A stretch of 8,093 nucleotides of DNA from a bacterium (GTDB lineage: Bacteria > Chloroflexota > Dormibacteria > UBA8260 > Bog-877): the NCBI GenBank assembly GCA_021817025.1, contig JAKAWF010000141.1:1-8093 (forward strand), written 5' to 3'. The position numbers were made by a program, and so were the translations under genes. The notes under the pieces were generated by a model. It ran no database searches, had not been told where the DNA came from, and saw only the letters and a list, made by a program, of their open reading frames with translations. Positions 1 to 6,229 of the stretch are shown here, one piece after another. Position 1 is the first letter of the stretch. Every line of letters begins with the position of its first letter.

Positions 1-78
1 CGAGCCGGGCATCAGGTCGTCCTCATCGACGACGATTTCAGCAACGCCGAAAAGGTCGGACTTCCAGTGGAGCGCTGA
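1..78 (+). CDS. C-terminal end of an unidentified protein (partial)
   Basis: Reading frame 1 is open from the window edge to a TGA at 76-78 and gives 25 residues beginning RAGHQVVLIDDDFSNAEKVG. The GHQVVLIDDD stretch looks like a beta strand following a helix in an alpha/beta fold, but this is too short to name a family. It lies 40 bases upstream of the sulfide:quinone oxidoreductase gene on the same strand, so the two may be co-transcribed. The start and most of the gene are outside the window. That it is coding rests only on the open frame and on the good fit of its stop to the downstream ribosome binding site and start. Confidence 0.5.
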   Translation, partial: RAGHQVVLIDDDFSNAEKVGLPVER

Positions 79-118
79 CCGAAGCCCGGCGCCCCAAACG
101 GCCTGCGGAGGGAGACAG

Positions 119-1324
119 ATGGCCCAGGAGAAGCTGCACCACAAGGTGGTGGTGGTAGGCGGCGGCACCGCCGGTATCTCGGTGGCCGCCCGGTTACGTA
201 GGGCCGGCGAGGCGGACGTGGCGGTGATAGAGCCGTCCGACACCCACTACTACCAGCCGCTCTGGACCCTGGTCGGAGGCGGACGAGCGCCCCTGGGGGT
301 CACCGCCCGCAAGGAGGCGTCGGTGATGCCCAAGGGGGCGGCCTGGATCAAGGCCCGGGTGGACGGCTTCGACCCTGACAACAACACCGTGAGTCTGGCG
401 ACCGGGTCCTCGGTCGAGTACGACTACCTTGTGGTATGCGCTGGAATCCAGCTCGACTGGAACAAGATTCCCGGCGTGGCCGACGCCGTCCAGGGTCCAT
501 TTGCAGCCAGCAACTACACCTACCAGCTGGCCCCCAAGACCTGGCAGCTGATCCGTCCCCTGCGGCGCGGCACCGCCCTGTTCACCATGCCAGCAGGCCC
601 CATCAAGTGCGCCGGCGCACCTCAGAAGATCGCCTACCTGGCCTGCGACTACTGGCGGCAGCAGGGAGTGCTGGCCGACATCAGAGTGGTCTTGGTCCTG
701 CCCACCCCTGGCATGTTCGCGGTCAAGGTGTTCTCCGACGTCCTGGAGACGGTTGCCGCCAGGTACGGAATAGAGGTGCACAAGTCCAGCGAGCTGGAGG
801 CGGTGGATGCCGCCAGCCGGACCGCTCTCATCGTCAACCATGCCGATGAGAGCAGGCAGGAGATCACCTACGACCTGATGCACGTGGTGCCGCCCCAGAG
901 CGCTCCGGACTGGGTCAAGGCCTCGCCCCTGGCGGACCGGGCGAGCCCATTCGGCTACGTGGAGATCGACAAGAACACCATGCGCCACGTGCGCTATCCC
1001 AACGTCTTCTCCCTGGGAGACTGCGGCAGCTCCCCCAACTCCAAGACGGGAGCCGCGGTTCGCAAGCAGGCGCCGGTGGTGACCGCCAATCTGCGGTCGG
1101 TCATGGCCGGTGGCCAGCCCACCCGGCAGTACGACGGCTATGCATCCTGCCCGCTGACAACCGCGCGCAACCGGATGCTGCTGGCGGAATTCGACTACAC
1201 CATGCAGCCGCATCCAACCATCCCGCTGATCAACACCAGGAAGGAGCGCTACGACATGTGGCTGCTGAAGCGCTACGGGCTCCCGTTCATGTACTGGAAC
1301 ATGATGCTGAAAGGAACTGGCTGA
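119..1324 (+). CDS. sqr: Sulfide:quinone oxidoreductase, type II (mitochondrial SQOR-like)
   Basis: A 401-residue FAD flavoprotein that oxidises sulfide, passes electrons to membrane quinone and leaves the sulfur as a persulfide on an acceptor thiol or sulfite. An N-terminal Rossmann motif VVVGGGTAGI (residues 11-20) binds FAD. PAGPIKCAGAPQK carries Cys164 and YASCPLTTARNRMLLAEFDY carries Cys344; these match the two redox cysteines of the human enzyme. VFSLGDCGSSPNSKTGAA (296-313) is the second FAD-binding segment. The C-terminus PFMYWNMMLKG closely resembles the human SQOR end and is the amphipathic region expected to dip into the membrane. Length fits the family. The ATG start has a strong GGAGG at 107-111 with 7 bases spacing. 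The type II assignment comes from the close resemblance of the C-terminal third to human SQOR. It is peripheral on the inner face of the cytoplasmic membrane in known relatives. The gene is 40 bases after the partial upstream gene. Confidence 0.93.
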   Translation: MAQEKLHHKVVVVGGGTAGISVAARLRRAGEADVAVIEPSDTHYYQPLWTLVGGGRAPLGVTARKEASVMPKGAAWIKARVDGFDPDNNTVSLATGSSVEYDYLVVCAGIQLDWNKIPGVADAVQGPFAASNYTYQLAPKTWQLIRPLRRGTALFTMPAGPIKCAGAPQKIAYLACDYWRQQGVLADIRVVLVLPTPGMFAVKVFSDVLETVAARYGIEVHKSSELEAVDAASRTALIVNHADESRQEITYDLMHVVPPQSAPDWVKASPLADRASPFGYVEIDKNTMRHVRYPNVFSLGDCGSSPNSKTGAAVRKQAPVVTANLRSVMAGGQPTRQYDGYASCPLTTARNRMLLAEFDYTMQPHPTIPLINTRKERYDMWLLKRYGLPFMYWNMMLKGTG

Positions 1325-1656
1325 CTGGAGTTCGTGCGGTCGGACGGCGGGCCCCAGAGCGACTGCGCCAGCTCGTCTTCACGCCAACGGCCATCGATAA
1401 AGGTGACCCGCCAGCCCCTCCCGACCAGGCGCCCAGGCATGCGTCGGTGGTCGACGGCTGAGCGGTTAGCAGCGGGACCCAACCGGTCGGGTGACAGCTG
1501 GGCTCCATCTGCCTGTCGCCGGGCGCCTCTTGGCGCGCCCGCTCGCGGGCTGGCCCCACAGTCGTAAAATCCTACTCACTGGCGTCGGTAGGAATCGGCG
1601 AGGACCACCTAGTGGGAGGGGCGCCAGCAGCGGCCAGTTCGGGTTCCAGGAGCTCC
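1325..1656. other. Intergenic gap, no convincing gene
   Basis: About 330 bases separate the sulfide:quinone oxidoreductase from the molybdenum hydroxylase. Open frames exist on both strands, as expected at this GC content, but their translations are low-complexity, rich in Arg, Pro and Ser, and match no family I recognise. Two small GC hairpins lie close together: GGGCGC 1521-1526 with GCGCCC 1535-1540, and GCCCG 1537-1541 with CGGGC 1546-1550. They overlap and so are alternatives, and neither has a T-run, so neither is a standard intrinsic terminator. The gap probably holds the 3' end of one transcript and the promoter of the next. Confidence 0.5.
1565..1592 (+). promoter_or_regulatory. Possible promoter -10 box with adjoining inverted repeat
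   Basis: TAAAAT at 1565-1570 is one base from the sigma-70-type consensus TATAAT and stands out in a GC-rich gap. No good -35 box is found 16-18 bases upstream. Directly after it lies an inverted repeat, CCTAC 1571-1575 and GTAGG 1588-1592, which would overlap the expected transcription start and could be an operator. It is about 90 bases ahead of the molybdenum hydroxylase start. This is a sequence resemblance only. Confidence 0.25.
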
Positions 1657-3951
1657 ATGACAGTTTCTTGGGTTGGGCAGCCGAGGAGGCGCCGCGAAGA
1701 CCGCCGCTTGGTCCTTGGCCAGGGGGCCTACGTCGACGACCTCCCATTCCCAGAAGCGCTGCAGCTCGCATTTGTCCGCAGCCCCCTGCCCCATTGCGAG
1801 GTAGGGGACGTTGATCGCGAGTCGGTCCGAAATCTGGCCGGCGTGGTGGATGTCCTCACAGCAGCCGACCTTCCGCCCTCTGTGAAGGCCCTTCCGCTGC
1901 GCGCCGTCGCCCTCCCGGACGGCTTCACCCTGGCCGATGTTCCCATGCCGATTCTGGCCTCGGGCCGGGCCCGGTTCGTGGGTGAGGCGATGGCGGCCGT
2001 GATCGCCGAGTCTCGTGAAGCTGCGGCCGATGCCGCGGAGCTGCTCATGCCACAGCTGGACCAGCTGCCATCGTCGGGCACCATCCGGGGGTCATTGGAA
2101 GGCGGTCCTTCGCTCCACCAGGCGGCCCCCGACAACATCCTGTTCTCCTACGCCCACTCCGGCGGCGAAGTCGATGTCCAGTTCGCCAGAGCGGACCGGG
2201 TCGTTCGAGGGCATTTCAACATCCCTCGGCTGCAGGCTTCGCCGATGGAGACCAGAGGGTGCGTCGCCGCCTACGACCAGGCATCGGGAAAGTTGACCCT
2301 GTGGTGCTCCTCCCAGGATCCCCACCGTCCCAGGCTGCAGCTGGCCCATGTGCTCGGACTTCGACTCGATGACATCCGGGTGGTGGTGCCAACGGTGGGT
2401 GGCGCATTTGGCAGCAAGGGCGGACTCGCGCCGGAGTATGCGGTGGCCGCCGTCGCTGCGATGCGCCTGGGCCGGCCCGTTAAGTGGGTCGAGACCAGGT
2501 CGGAGAGCTTCCTGGCCGCCTATCAGGGGCGCGGGATGGAGGGTGACTGCGAGCTGGCGGTGGCCGGCGACGGGCGCCTGCTGGGCCTTCGAGCAAGCCT
2601 ACGCTTCGACGCTGGAGCGTACCTGCTCGGACACACCGCGGTGGTTGCGGTCACCGCCAGCAGCCTGCTGACTGGCGCCTACGACATACCGGCAGCCCAC
2701 GTGGAGTTGGTCGGGGTCGCCACCAACAAGGTGCCCACGGGACCCTACCGCGGTGCCGGCAGACCTGAGGCCACCTTCCTCATCGAGCGCATGGTCGATC
2801 TTGCTGCCCGCGAACTGGGCATGGACCCCGTCCAAATGCGCCGGCTCAACCTGGTCCGCTCGGACTCCTTTCCGTACCTCGCCGCCACCGGCAGCGAATA
2901 CGACTCCGGAGACTATCCCGGCCTCCTGGAGCGCGCCCTGGAGCTGTCCGACCGCTTCGCTCCTGACTCAAAGGCCCGAGATGGCACCACCGCTGCCGGG
3001 GTCGGGATTGCCGTGGCGGTAGAGTCGAGCGGCAACAGCAACTGGGAGGCCGCGCGCGCCCGCCTCGAGCCCGACGGCCACGTCCTCATCCTGCCCGGAT
3101 CCAGCGATCATGGCCAGGGCCACTGGACGACCTTCTCCCAGATCGCAGCCGACACTCTGGAACTCTCACCGGAGGATGTGGAGGTGCGCTCGGGGGACTC
3201 CGCCGAGGTCCCGCTGGGGGTTGGCACCTTCGCGAGCCGATCGGTGACCGTGGGAGGGTCAGCGGTGGTGGCGGCCGTCCAGGAGTTGCAGGCCAGGTGC
3301 CTCACCTGGGGCGCCCACCTCCTGGACGTTCCGGAGGAGAAGCTGCAATGGTCTGCGGGCAGGGTGCTGGACCGCGCGACCGGCCGATCCCTGAGCCTGG
3401 CCGACCTGGCCAAGGCGGCCGTGGCCGGCGGGCCAGGATTTGAGCTTCCCGAGCTCAGCGGTGACGGTCGCTTCGAACTGCAGAAGCTCGCCTTCGGTTC
3501 AAGTGCCGCGGTGGCACATGTGACCGTTGATCTGGCCACGGGAATGGTCACCCTGGAAAGGCTGGTGGTCGTGGATGACGCCGGCCCAATTGTCAACCCT
3601 CTGCTGGCGGAGGGTCAGGTGGTGGGATCCTCGATCCAGGGCGTGGCGGCCACCCTGCTGGAGGAGGTCCTTCACGATGCCGAAGGAGTGCCTCTGACGG
3701 AGGGCTTCATGAGCTATGAGATCCCCACCATGCCGGACATGCAGTTCGATCTGGTCACGGAGTTTCGCCCCACCCCATCCCCGCTCAGCCCTCTGGGCAC
3801 CAAGGGCGTGGCCGAGACCGGCTGCATCGTCGTTCCCGCCGCCATCGCCAACGCGGTGGCGGATGCGCTGGCGTCTCTGGGGATCGAGCCAGGAGACCCG
3901 CCGTACAGCCCGGAGGCTATTTGGAAGCGACTCTCAGGGATGACATCATGA
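1657..3951 (+). CDS. Molybdenum hydroxylase large subunit (xanthine dehydrogenase family, CoxL form II-like)
   Basis: A 764-residue molybdopterin-cytosine-dinucleotide-binding subunit of the xanthine dehydrogenase/aldehyde oxidase/CO dehydrogenase family. Such enzymes hydroxylate aldehydes or N-heterocycles with water as oxygen donor. The N-terminus VGQPRRRREDRRLVLGQGAY is the usual family start. GGAFGSKGG lies at residues 248-256, GPYRGAGR at 362-369, GQGHWTTFSQ at 486-495, DDAGPIVNP at 640-648 and GTKGVAETG at 714-722 with the expected catalytic Glu720. The active-site loop is YRGAGR, typical of form II, not the AYXCSFR of true CO dehydrogenase, so CO oxidation is unlikely. Full length for the family. 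I chose ATG 1657 because AGGAG at 1648-1652 precedes it and homologues begin close to the VGxxxxRxED motif; an in-frame GTG at 1612 would add 15 poorly conserved residues. Its stop overlaps the next start (ATGA). The FAD and 2Fe-2S partner subunits are absent from the window. The substrate cannot be told. Confidence 0.9.
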   Translation: MTVSWVGQPRRRREDRRLVLGQGAYVDDLPFPEALQLAFVRSPLPHCEVGDVDRESVRNLAGVVDVLTAADLPPSVKALPLRAVALPDGFTLADVPMPILASGRARFVGEAMAAVIAESREAAADAAELLMPQLDQLPSSGTIRGSLEGGPSLHQAAPDNILFSYAHSGGEVDVQFARADRVVRGHFNIPRLQASPMETRGCVAAYDQASGKLTLWCSSQDPHRPRLQLAHVLGLRLDDIRVVVPTVGGAFGSKGGLAPEYAVAAVAAMRLGRPVKWVETRSESFLAAYQGRGMEGDCELAVAGDGRLLGLRASLRFDAGAYLLGHTAVVAVTASSLLTGAYDIPAAHVELVGVATNKVPTGPYRGAGRPEATFLIERMVDLAARELGMDPVQMRRLNLVRSDSFPYLAATGSEYDSGDYPGLLERALELSDRFAPDSKARDGTTAAGVGIAVAVESSGNSNWEAARARLEPDGHVLILPGSSDHGQGHWTTFSQIAADTLELSPEDVEVRSGDSAEVPLGVGTFASRSVTVGGSAVVAAVQELQARCLTWGAHLLDVPEEKLQWSAGRVLDRATGRSLSLADLAKAAVAGGPGFELPELSGDGRFELQKLAFGSSAAVAHVTVDLATGMVTLERLVVVDDAGPIVNPLLAEGQVVGSSIQGVAATLLEEVLHDAEGVPLTEGFMSYEIPTMPDMQFDLVTEFRPTPSPLSPLGTKGVAETGCIVVPAAIANAVADALASLGIEPGDPPYSPEAIWKRLSGMTS

Positions 3952-4496
3952 GCGACCGGGCGCCCAGGGTTGATCCGCAGAGGATGCGCGAGGCCTACGA
4001 GAGAACCAAGAGCGAGGTGGAAGGACATCCCCTCATCACCCAGCGGGCGGTGGCAAGAATCGAGAGCAACCTGCACATGGTCGGCCGGGTGGGCACCTTC
4101 CAACTGGAGTCGGACGAGCCCACAGCAGGTGGCGGCGACGGAACCGCCCCACGGCCTCTGCAGTACCTGCTTGCCGGGGCGGCTTTTTGAATGCTCACCC
4201 AGCTGGCGAAGTTGTCGCCCAAGCATGAGGTTGAGATTCTCGAGGCCGAGGCGGACGTGCGTGCCGAGTTCAGCCTGGCCGACAAGTACGGATTGGGAGG
4301 ACCGCCGGGGGCCTTCCAGATGGTGGATGTGCGCCTCAACGTGACGAGTCCGAGCGACCCCGCAGCCGTCGCCGAGCTCTGCCGCGATGCGGAGCGCTCC
4401 TGCCATGCCACCCAGACCTTTCGTCTACCGGTACCAACCGCGCTCCGGGTGGACCTGAACGGACAGGACCTGGAGCTGCACGCGCAAGGAGGTTGA
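3948..4496 (+). CDS. OsmC-family selenoprotein, UGA-encoded selenocysteine at residue 81
   Basis: One 182-residue protein interrupted by an in-frame TGA at 4188-4190 that I read as selenocysteine. OsmC/Ohr proteins are small dimeric cytoplasmic peroxidases that reduce hydroperoxides through a cysteine pair. The first part has the family block FQLESDEPTAGGGDG...PRPLQYLLAGAAF, which in relatives runs straight into the catalytic Cys; here the next codon is TGA. The same frame continues with MLTQLAKL, the helix following that Cys, then the rest of the fold, ending with AERSCHATQTFRLPVP, whose Cys152 is the second catalytic cysteine. The spacing of 71 residues between 81 and 152 is close to the 66 between Cys59 and Cys125 that I recall for E. 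coli OsmC. Residues 1-31 are an N-terminal extension. ATG 3948 overlaps the preceding stop (ATGA), with AGGGA at 3936-3940. A SECIS-like hairpin follows the TGA. Alternatives are a nonsense mutation or sequencing error from TGC, or restart at the ATG immediately after the TGA, which has no ribosome binding site. Confidence 0.85.
4194..4229 (+). promoter_or_regulatory. Bacterial SECIS-like element for selenocysteine insertion
   Basis: The mRNA after the TGA can fold into a hairpin that lies inside the coding region, as bacterial SECIS elements do to bind SelB. The upper stem is GGCGA (4205-4209) with TCGCC (4215-4219), five perfect pairs. The apical loop is AGTTG (4210-4214). A small bulge (4220-4221) is followed by GCT (4202-4204) with AGC (4222-4224), and after an internal loop by CTCA (4194-4197) with TGAG (4226-4229). 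Nineteen bases lie between the TGA and the loop, within the 16-37 range of the published bacterial model, and the required G is the second loop base. The loop start AG and the spacing resemble E. coli fdhF as I recall it. Folding was done by eye. Confidence 0.75.
4486..4492 (+). promoter_or_regulatory. Strong ribosome binding site fixing the SDR start
   Basis: AAGGAGG is a full match to the anti-Shine-Dalgarno core and lies inside the last codons of the OsmC selenoprotein gene. It is 6 bases before the TTG at 4499, whereas the earlier in-frame TTG at 4493 directly abuts it and could not be used. This decides TTG 4499 as the start and suggests translational coupling between the two genes. Confidence 0.8.
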
Positions 4497-4498
4497 GC

Positions 4499-5263
4499 TT
4501 GTCTGCAACAGCACGGGCGGCGCTGGTCACCGGCGGGTCACGCGGCATGGGGCGTGCCAGCGCGCTCGCGCTGGCACGCGCCGGCTACTCAGTGGCCGTC
4601 AATTTCAGCCGCGACCCCGGGCCCGCGGAGGAGACCCGCAAGCTGATCGAGGAAGCGGGCCAGACCGCCATCGTGGTCAAGGCCGACGTCAGTGACGACG
4701 TCGCGGTGCAGGCGATGCTGGAGGCGTGCGCGCACCGGTTCGGGCGGCTCGATGCCCTGGTCAACAACGCCGGCATCACCGTCGAAACCGCGCCTGAGGA
4801 TCTGGCTGGTATGGATCTCGAGCAGTGGGATCGGGTCTTCGCGGTAAACGTGCGCGGCCTTTTTCAGGTCACCAGGGCAGCGGTTCCGCTGCTCCGGGCG
4901 TCGGGCCAGGGAGCGGTCGTGAACATGTGCAGCATCGCCGGACTGCGACCCAGCGCCCAGCCGCTCCCCTATGCCGCCAGCAAGGCAGCCGTCGAGAACC
5001 TGACCCGCACCCTCTCGCGGGCGCTGGCTCCTCAGATACGCGTCAATGCGGTCGCCCCCGGATGGGTGCTGGGAGAGTGGATGGAGCACACCCTGGGTGA
5101 CAACTACGAACGCCTCATGGAGCGCCGCGGCCAGCACACCCCGTTGGCTCGAGTCGCCAGTCCCGAGGACGTCGCCGAGACCGTGATCTCGCTGATAGAG
5201 AGCAACCACTTCGTCACCGGCTCCGTGCTGGTGGTCGACGGTGGCTACAGCGCCACCACCTAG
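4499..5263 (+). CDS. Short-chain dehydrogenase/reductase, FabG-like
   Basis: A 254-residue classical SDR that interconverts an alcohol and a ketone with NAD(P)(H). TGGSRGMG at residues 11-18 is the nucleotide-binding glycine motif, KADVSD (61-66) contacts the adenine ring, and NNAG lies at 89-92. The catalytic tetrad is Asn117, Ser145, Tyr158 and Lys162 in YAASK. PG at 187-188 and the C-terminal VVDGGY complete the fold. Length is normal. The residue after the second beta strand is in VNFSRD, and Arg there is compatible with NADP preference, but this is weak. It starts at TTG 4499, only 2 bases after the stop of the selenoprotein gene. FabG itself is unlikely because no fatty-acid genes are near; a catabolic alcohol dehydrogenase working with the molybdenum hydroxylase and amidohydrolase fits better. 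Its 5' end holds a long perfect inverted repeat. Confidence 0.9.
   Translation: MSATARAALVTGGSRGMGRASALALARAGYSVAVNFSRDPGPAEETRKLIEEAGQTAIVVKADVSDDVAVQAMLEACAHRFGRLDALVNNAGITVETAPEDLAGMDLEQWDRVFAVNVRGLFQVTRAAVPLLRASGQGAVVNMCSIAGLRPSAQPLPYAASKAAVENLTRTLSRALAPQIRVNAVAPGWVLGEWMEHTLGDNYERLMERRGQHTPLARVASPEDVAETVISLIESNHFVTGSVLVVDGGYSATT
4552..4579. repeat. Perfect 13-base inverted repeat inside the SDR gene
   Basis: The arm GCGTGCCAGCGCG (4552-4564) is followed by CT and then its exact reverse complement (4567-4579). In mRNA this would be a very stable hairpin of 12 pairs with a four-base loop, about 50 bases after the SDR start codon. It encodes the Ala-rich first helix of the Rossmann fold (GRASALALARA), so part of the symmetry may be a by-product of GC-rich alanine and arginine codons. 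Confidence 0.8.
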
Positions 5264-5299
5264 CCGTGACAGCCCCCCACCCACGTCAGCAGCAAGTGC

Positions 5300-5304
5300 A
5301 GGAG
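5300..5304 (+). promoter_or_regulatory. Ribosome binding site fixing the amidohydrolase start
   Basis: AGGAG lies 8 bases before TTG 5313. No other start in this frame near the first conserved strand has such a site, so this supports the TTG start. Confidence 0.7.
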
Positions 5305-5312
5305 AGACAAAC

Positions 5313-6143
5313 TTGAAGTCCATCGACATTCACGTCCACCCCTACACCGAGGAGGTCTTGGCGGTGACCCCCGACTGGTTCTGGGGCCACGCCCGCAAGA
5401 CGTTCAATTTCGGCGGCCAGCCCATCACCGTGGAGGAGATGATCCGGGACATGGACCGGGACGAGGTCGAGAAGGTCGCTCTGCTGGCCTTCGACTGCGA
5501 GACCACCCACGGCTGGAAGGTGTCCAACGAGTTGGTCGCCAACCTGGTGGCACAGCGGCCCGATCGTTTCGTCGGGTTCGCCAGCGTGGACCCCAACAAG
5601 CACCAGCTGGCCGTGGAGGAGCTGGAGCACGCCGTCCGGGACCTCCAGATGCGGGGTTTGAAGCTGCATCCACCGACCCAGCACTTTTACCCAAATGACC
5701 GCGCCCATTACCCGCTGTGGGCCAAGGCCGAGGAGCTTGGCATCCCCGTGCTGGTGCACACCGGGCACAACCAATCGGGCGGCCGCATGCAGTACGGAGA
5801 CCCCACCTACCTGGACGAGGTGGCCCTCGACTTCCCCAACCTGAAGCTCATCCTGGCTCACTTCGGATTCCCCTGGGTCAACCAGGCGATCTCGGTGGTG
5901 TGGATCCGTCGCAACTGCTATCTGGAGCTCTCGGGGTGGTCACCGAAGTACATCCCCGATGTGGTCTGGAAGTATGCCAAGAGCATCTTCCCCGACCGGG
6001 TGGTGTTCGGCACCGATGCCCCGGTGATGACCGCAGCCCGGTGGCTGAAGGACTTCCAGGCTATCGACCTACCGGATGAGGTGAAGCACAAGATCCTCTA
6101 CGCCAACGCGCAGCGCCTGCTGGGCGAGGGCGAAGCCGAGTGA
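5313..6143 (+). CDS. Amidohydrolase family protein (amidohydrolase-2, COG2159, ACMSD-like)
   Basis: A 276-residue metal-dependent TIM-barrel enzyme of the group that includes 2-amino-3-carboxymuconate-semialdehyde decarboxylase and gamma-resorcylate decarboxylase. Members hydrolyse or decarboxylate small organic acids. DIHVHP near the N-terminus gives the metal-binding His7 and His9. KLHPPTQ has His119, PVLVHTGH has His149, LILAHFGFPW has His183 and VVFGTDAP has Asp235. These are the expected metal and catalytic ligands of the family. I chose TTG 5313 because AGGAG at 5300-5304 lies 8 bases upstream and the protein then starts directly at the first beta strand; the 24-residue in-frame extension from 5241 overlaps the SDR gene and is Pro/Ser-rich filler. 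It lies 49 bases after the SDR and is the last gene of the plus-strand cluster. The substrate is unknown; a ring-cleavage or side-chain product of the upstream enzymes is the natural guess. Confidence 0.88.
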   Translation: MKSIDIHVHPYTEEVLAVTPDWFWGHARKTFNFGGQPITVEEMIRDMDRDEVEKVALLAFDCETTHGWKVSNELVANLVAQRPDRFVGFASVDPNKHQLAVEELEHAVRDLQMRGLKLHPPTQHFYPNDRAHYPLWAKAEELGIPVLVHTGHNQSGGRMQYGDPTYLDEVALDFPNLKLILAHFGFPWVNQAISVVWIRRNCYLELSGWSPKYIPDVVWKYAKSIFPDRVVFGTDAPVMTAARWLKDFQAIDLPDEVKHKILYANAQRLLGEGEAE

Positions 6144-6229
6144 CGTTTGAGCACCTGGCCGTCAGTCTTGGTGTTCCCAGGCGAAGGACCGATGAGACTC
6201 CTGAACTCTGCCAGAATGCGCCGCCCCCG

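Noticed and set aside
194..1213. Long antisense open frame of 339 codons opposite the sulfide:quinone oxidoreductase.
   Set aside because: It is low-complexity, rich in Gly, His and Arg, and mirrors a well-conserved gene on the other strand.
1273..1559. Minus-strand small frames across the end of the sulfide:quinone oxidoreductase gene and the gap.
   Set aside because: They overlap conserved coding sequence, show no family motif, and two frames compete over the same bases.
1325..1567. The sulfide:quinone oxidoreductase frame stays open for about 80 codons after its TGA, which could suggest a second recoded TGA.
   Set aside because: The protein already ends at the family's natural C-terminus (PFMYWNMMLKG), and the extension is Arg/Pro/Ser-rich with no homology I recognise. 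It is a chance open frame at high GC.
1657..3951. Aerobic CO dehydrogenase CoxL.
   Set aside because: The active-site loop is YRGAGR, not the AYXCSFR of true CO dehydrogenases, and CoxM and CoxS are not adjacent.
4191..4496. A separate small gene starting at the ATG right after the TGA.
   Set aside because: There is no ribosome binding site before it, and its sequence is the second half of an OsmC domain continuing in the same frame as the first half.
6154..6181. CCTGG/CCAGG inverted repeat as a terminator between the converging genes.
   Set aside because: The stem is only 5 bp with an 18-base loop and no T-run, which is too weak to call.
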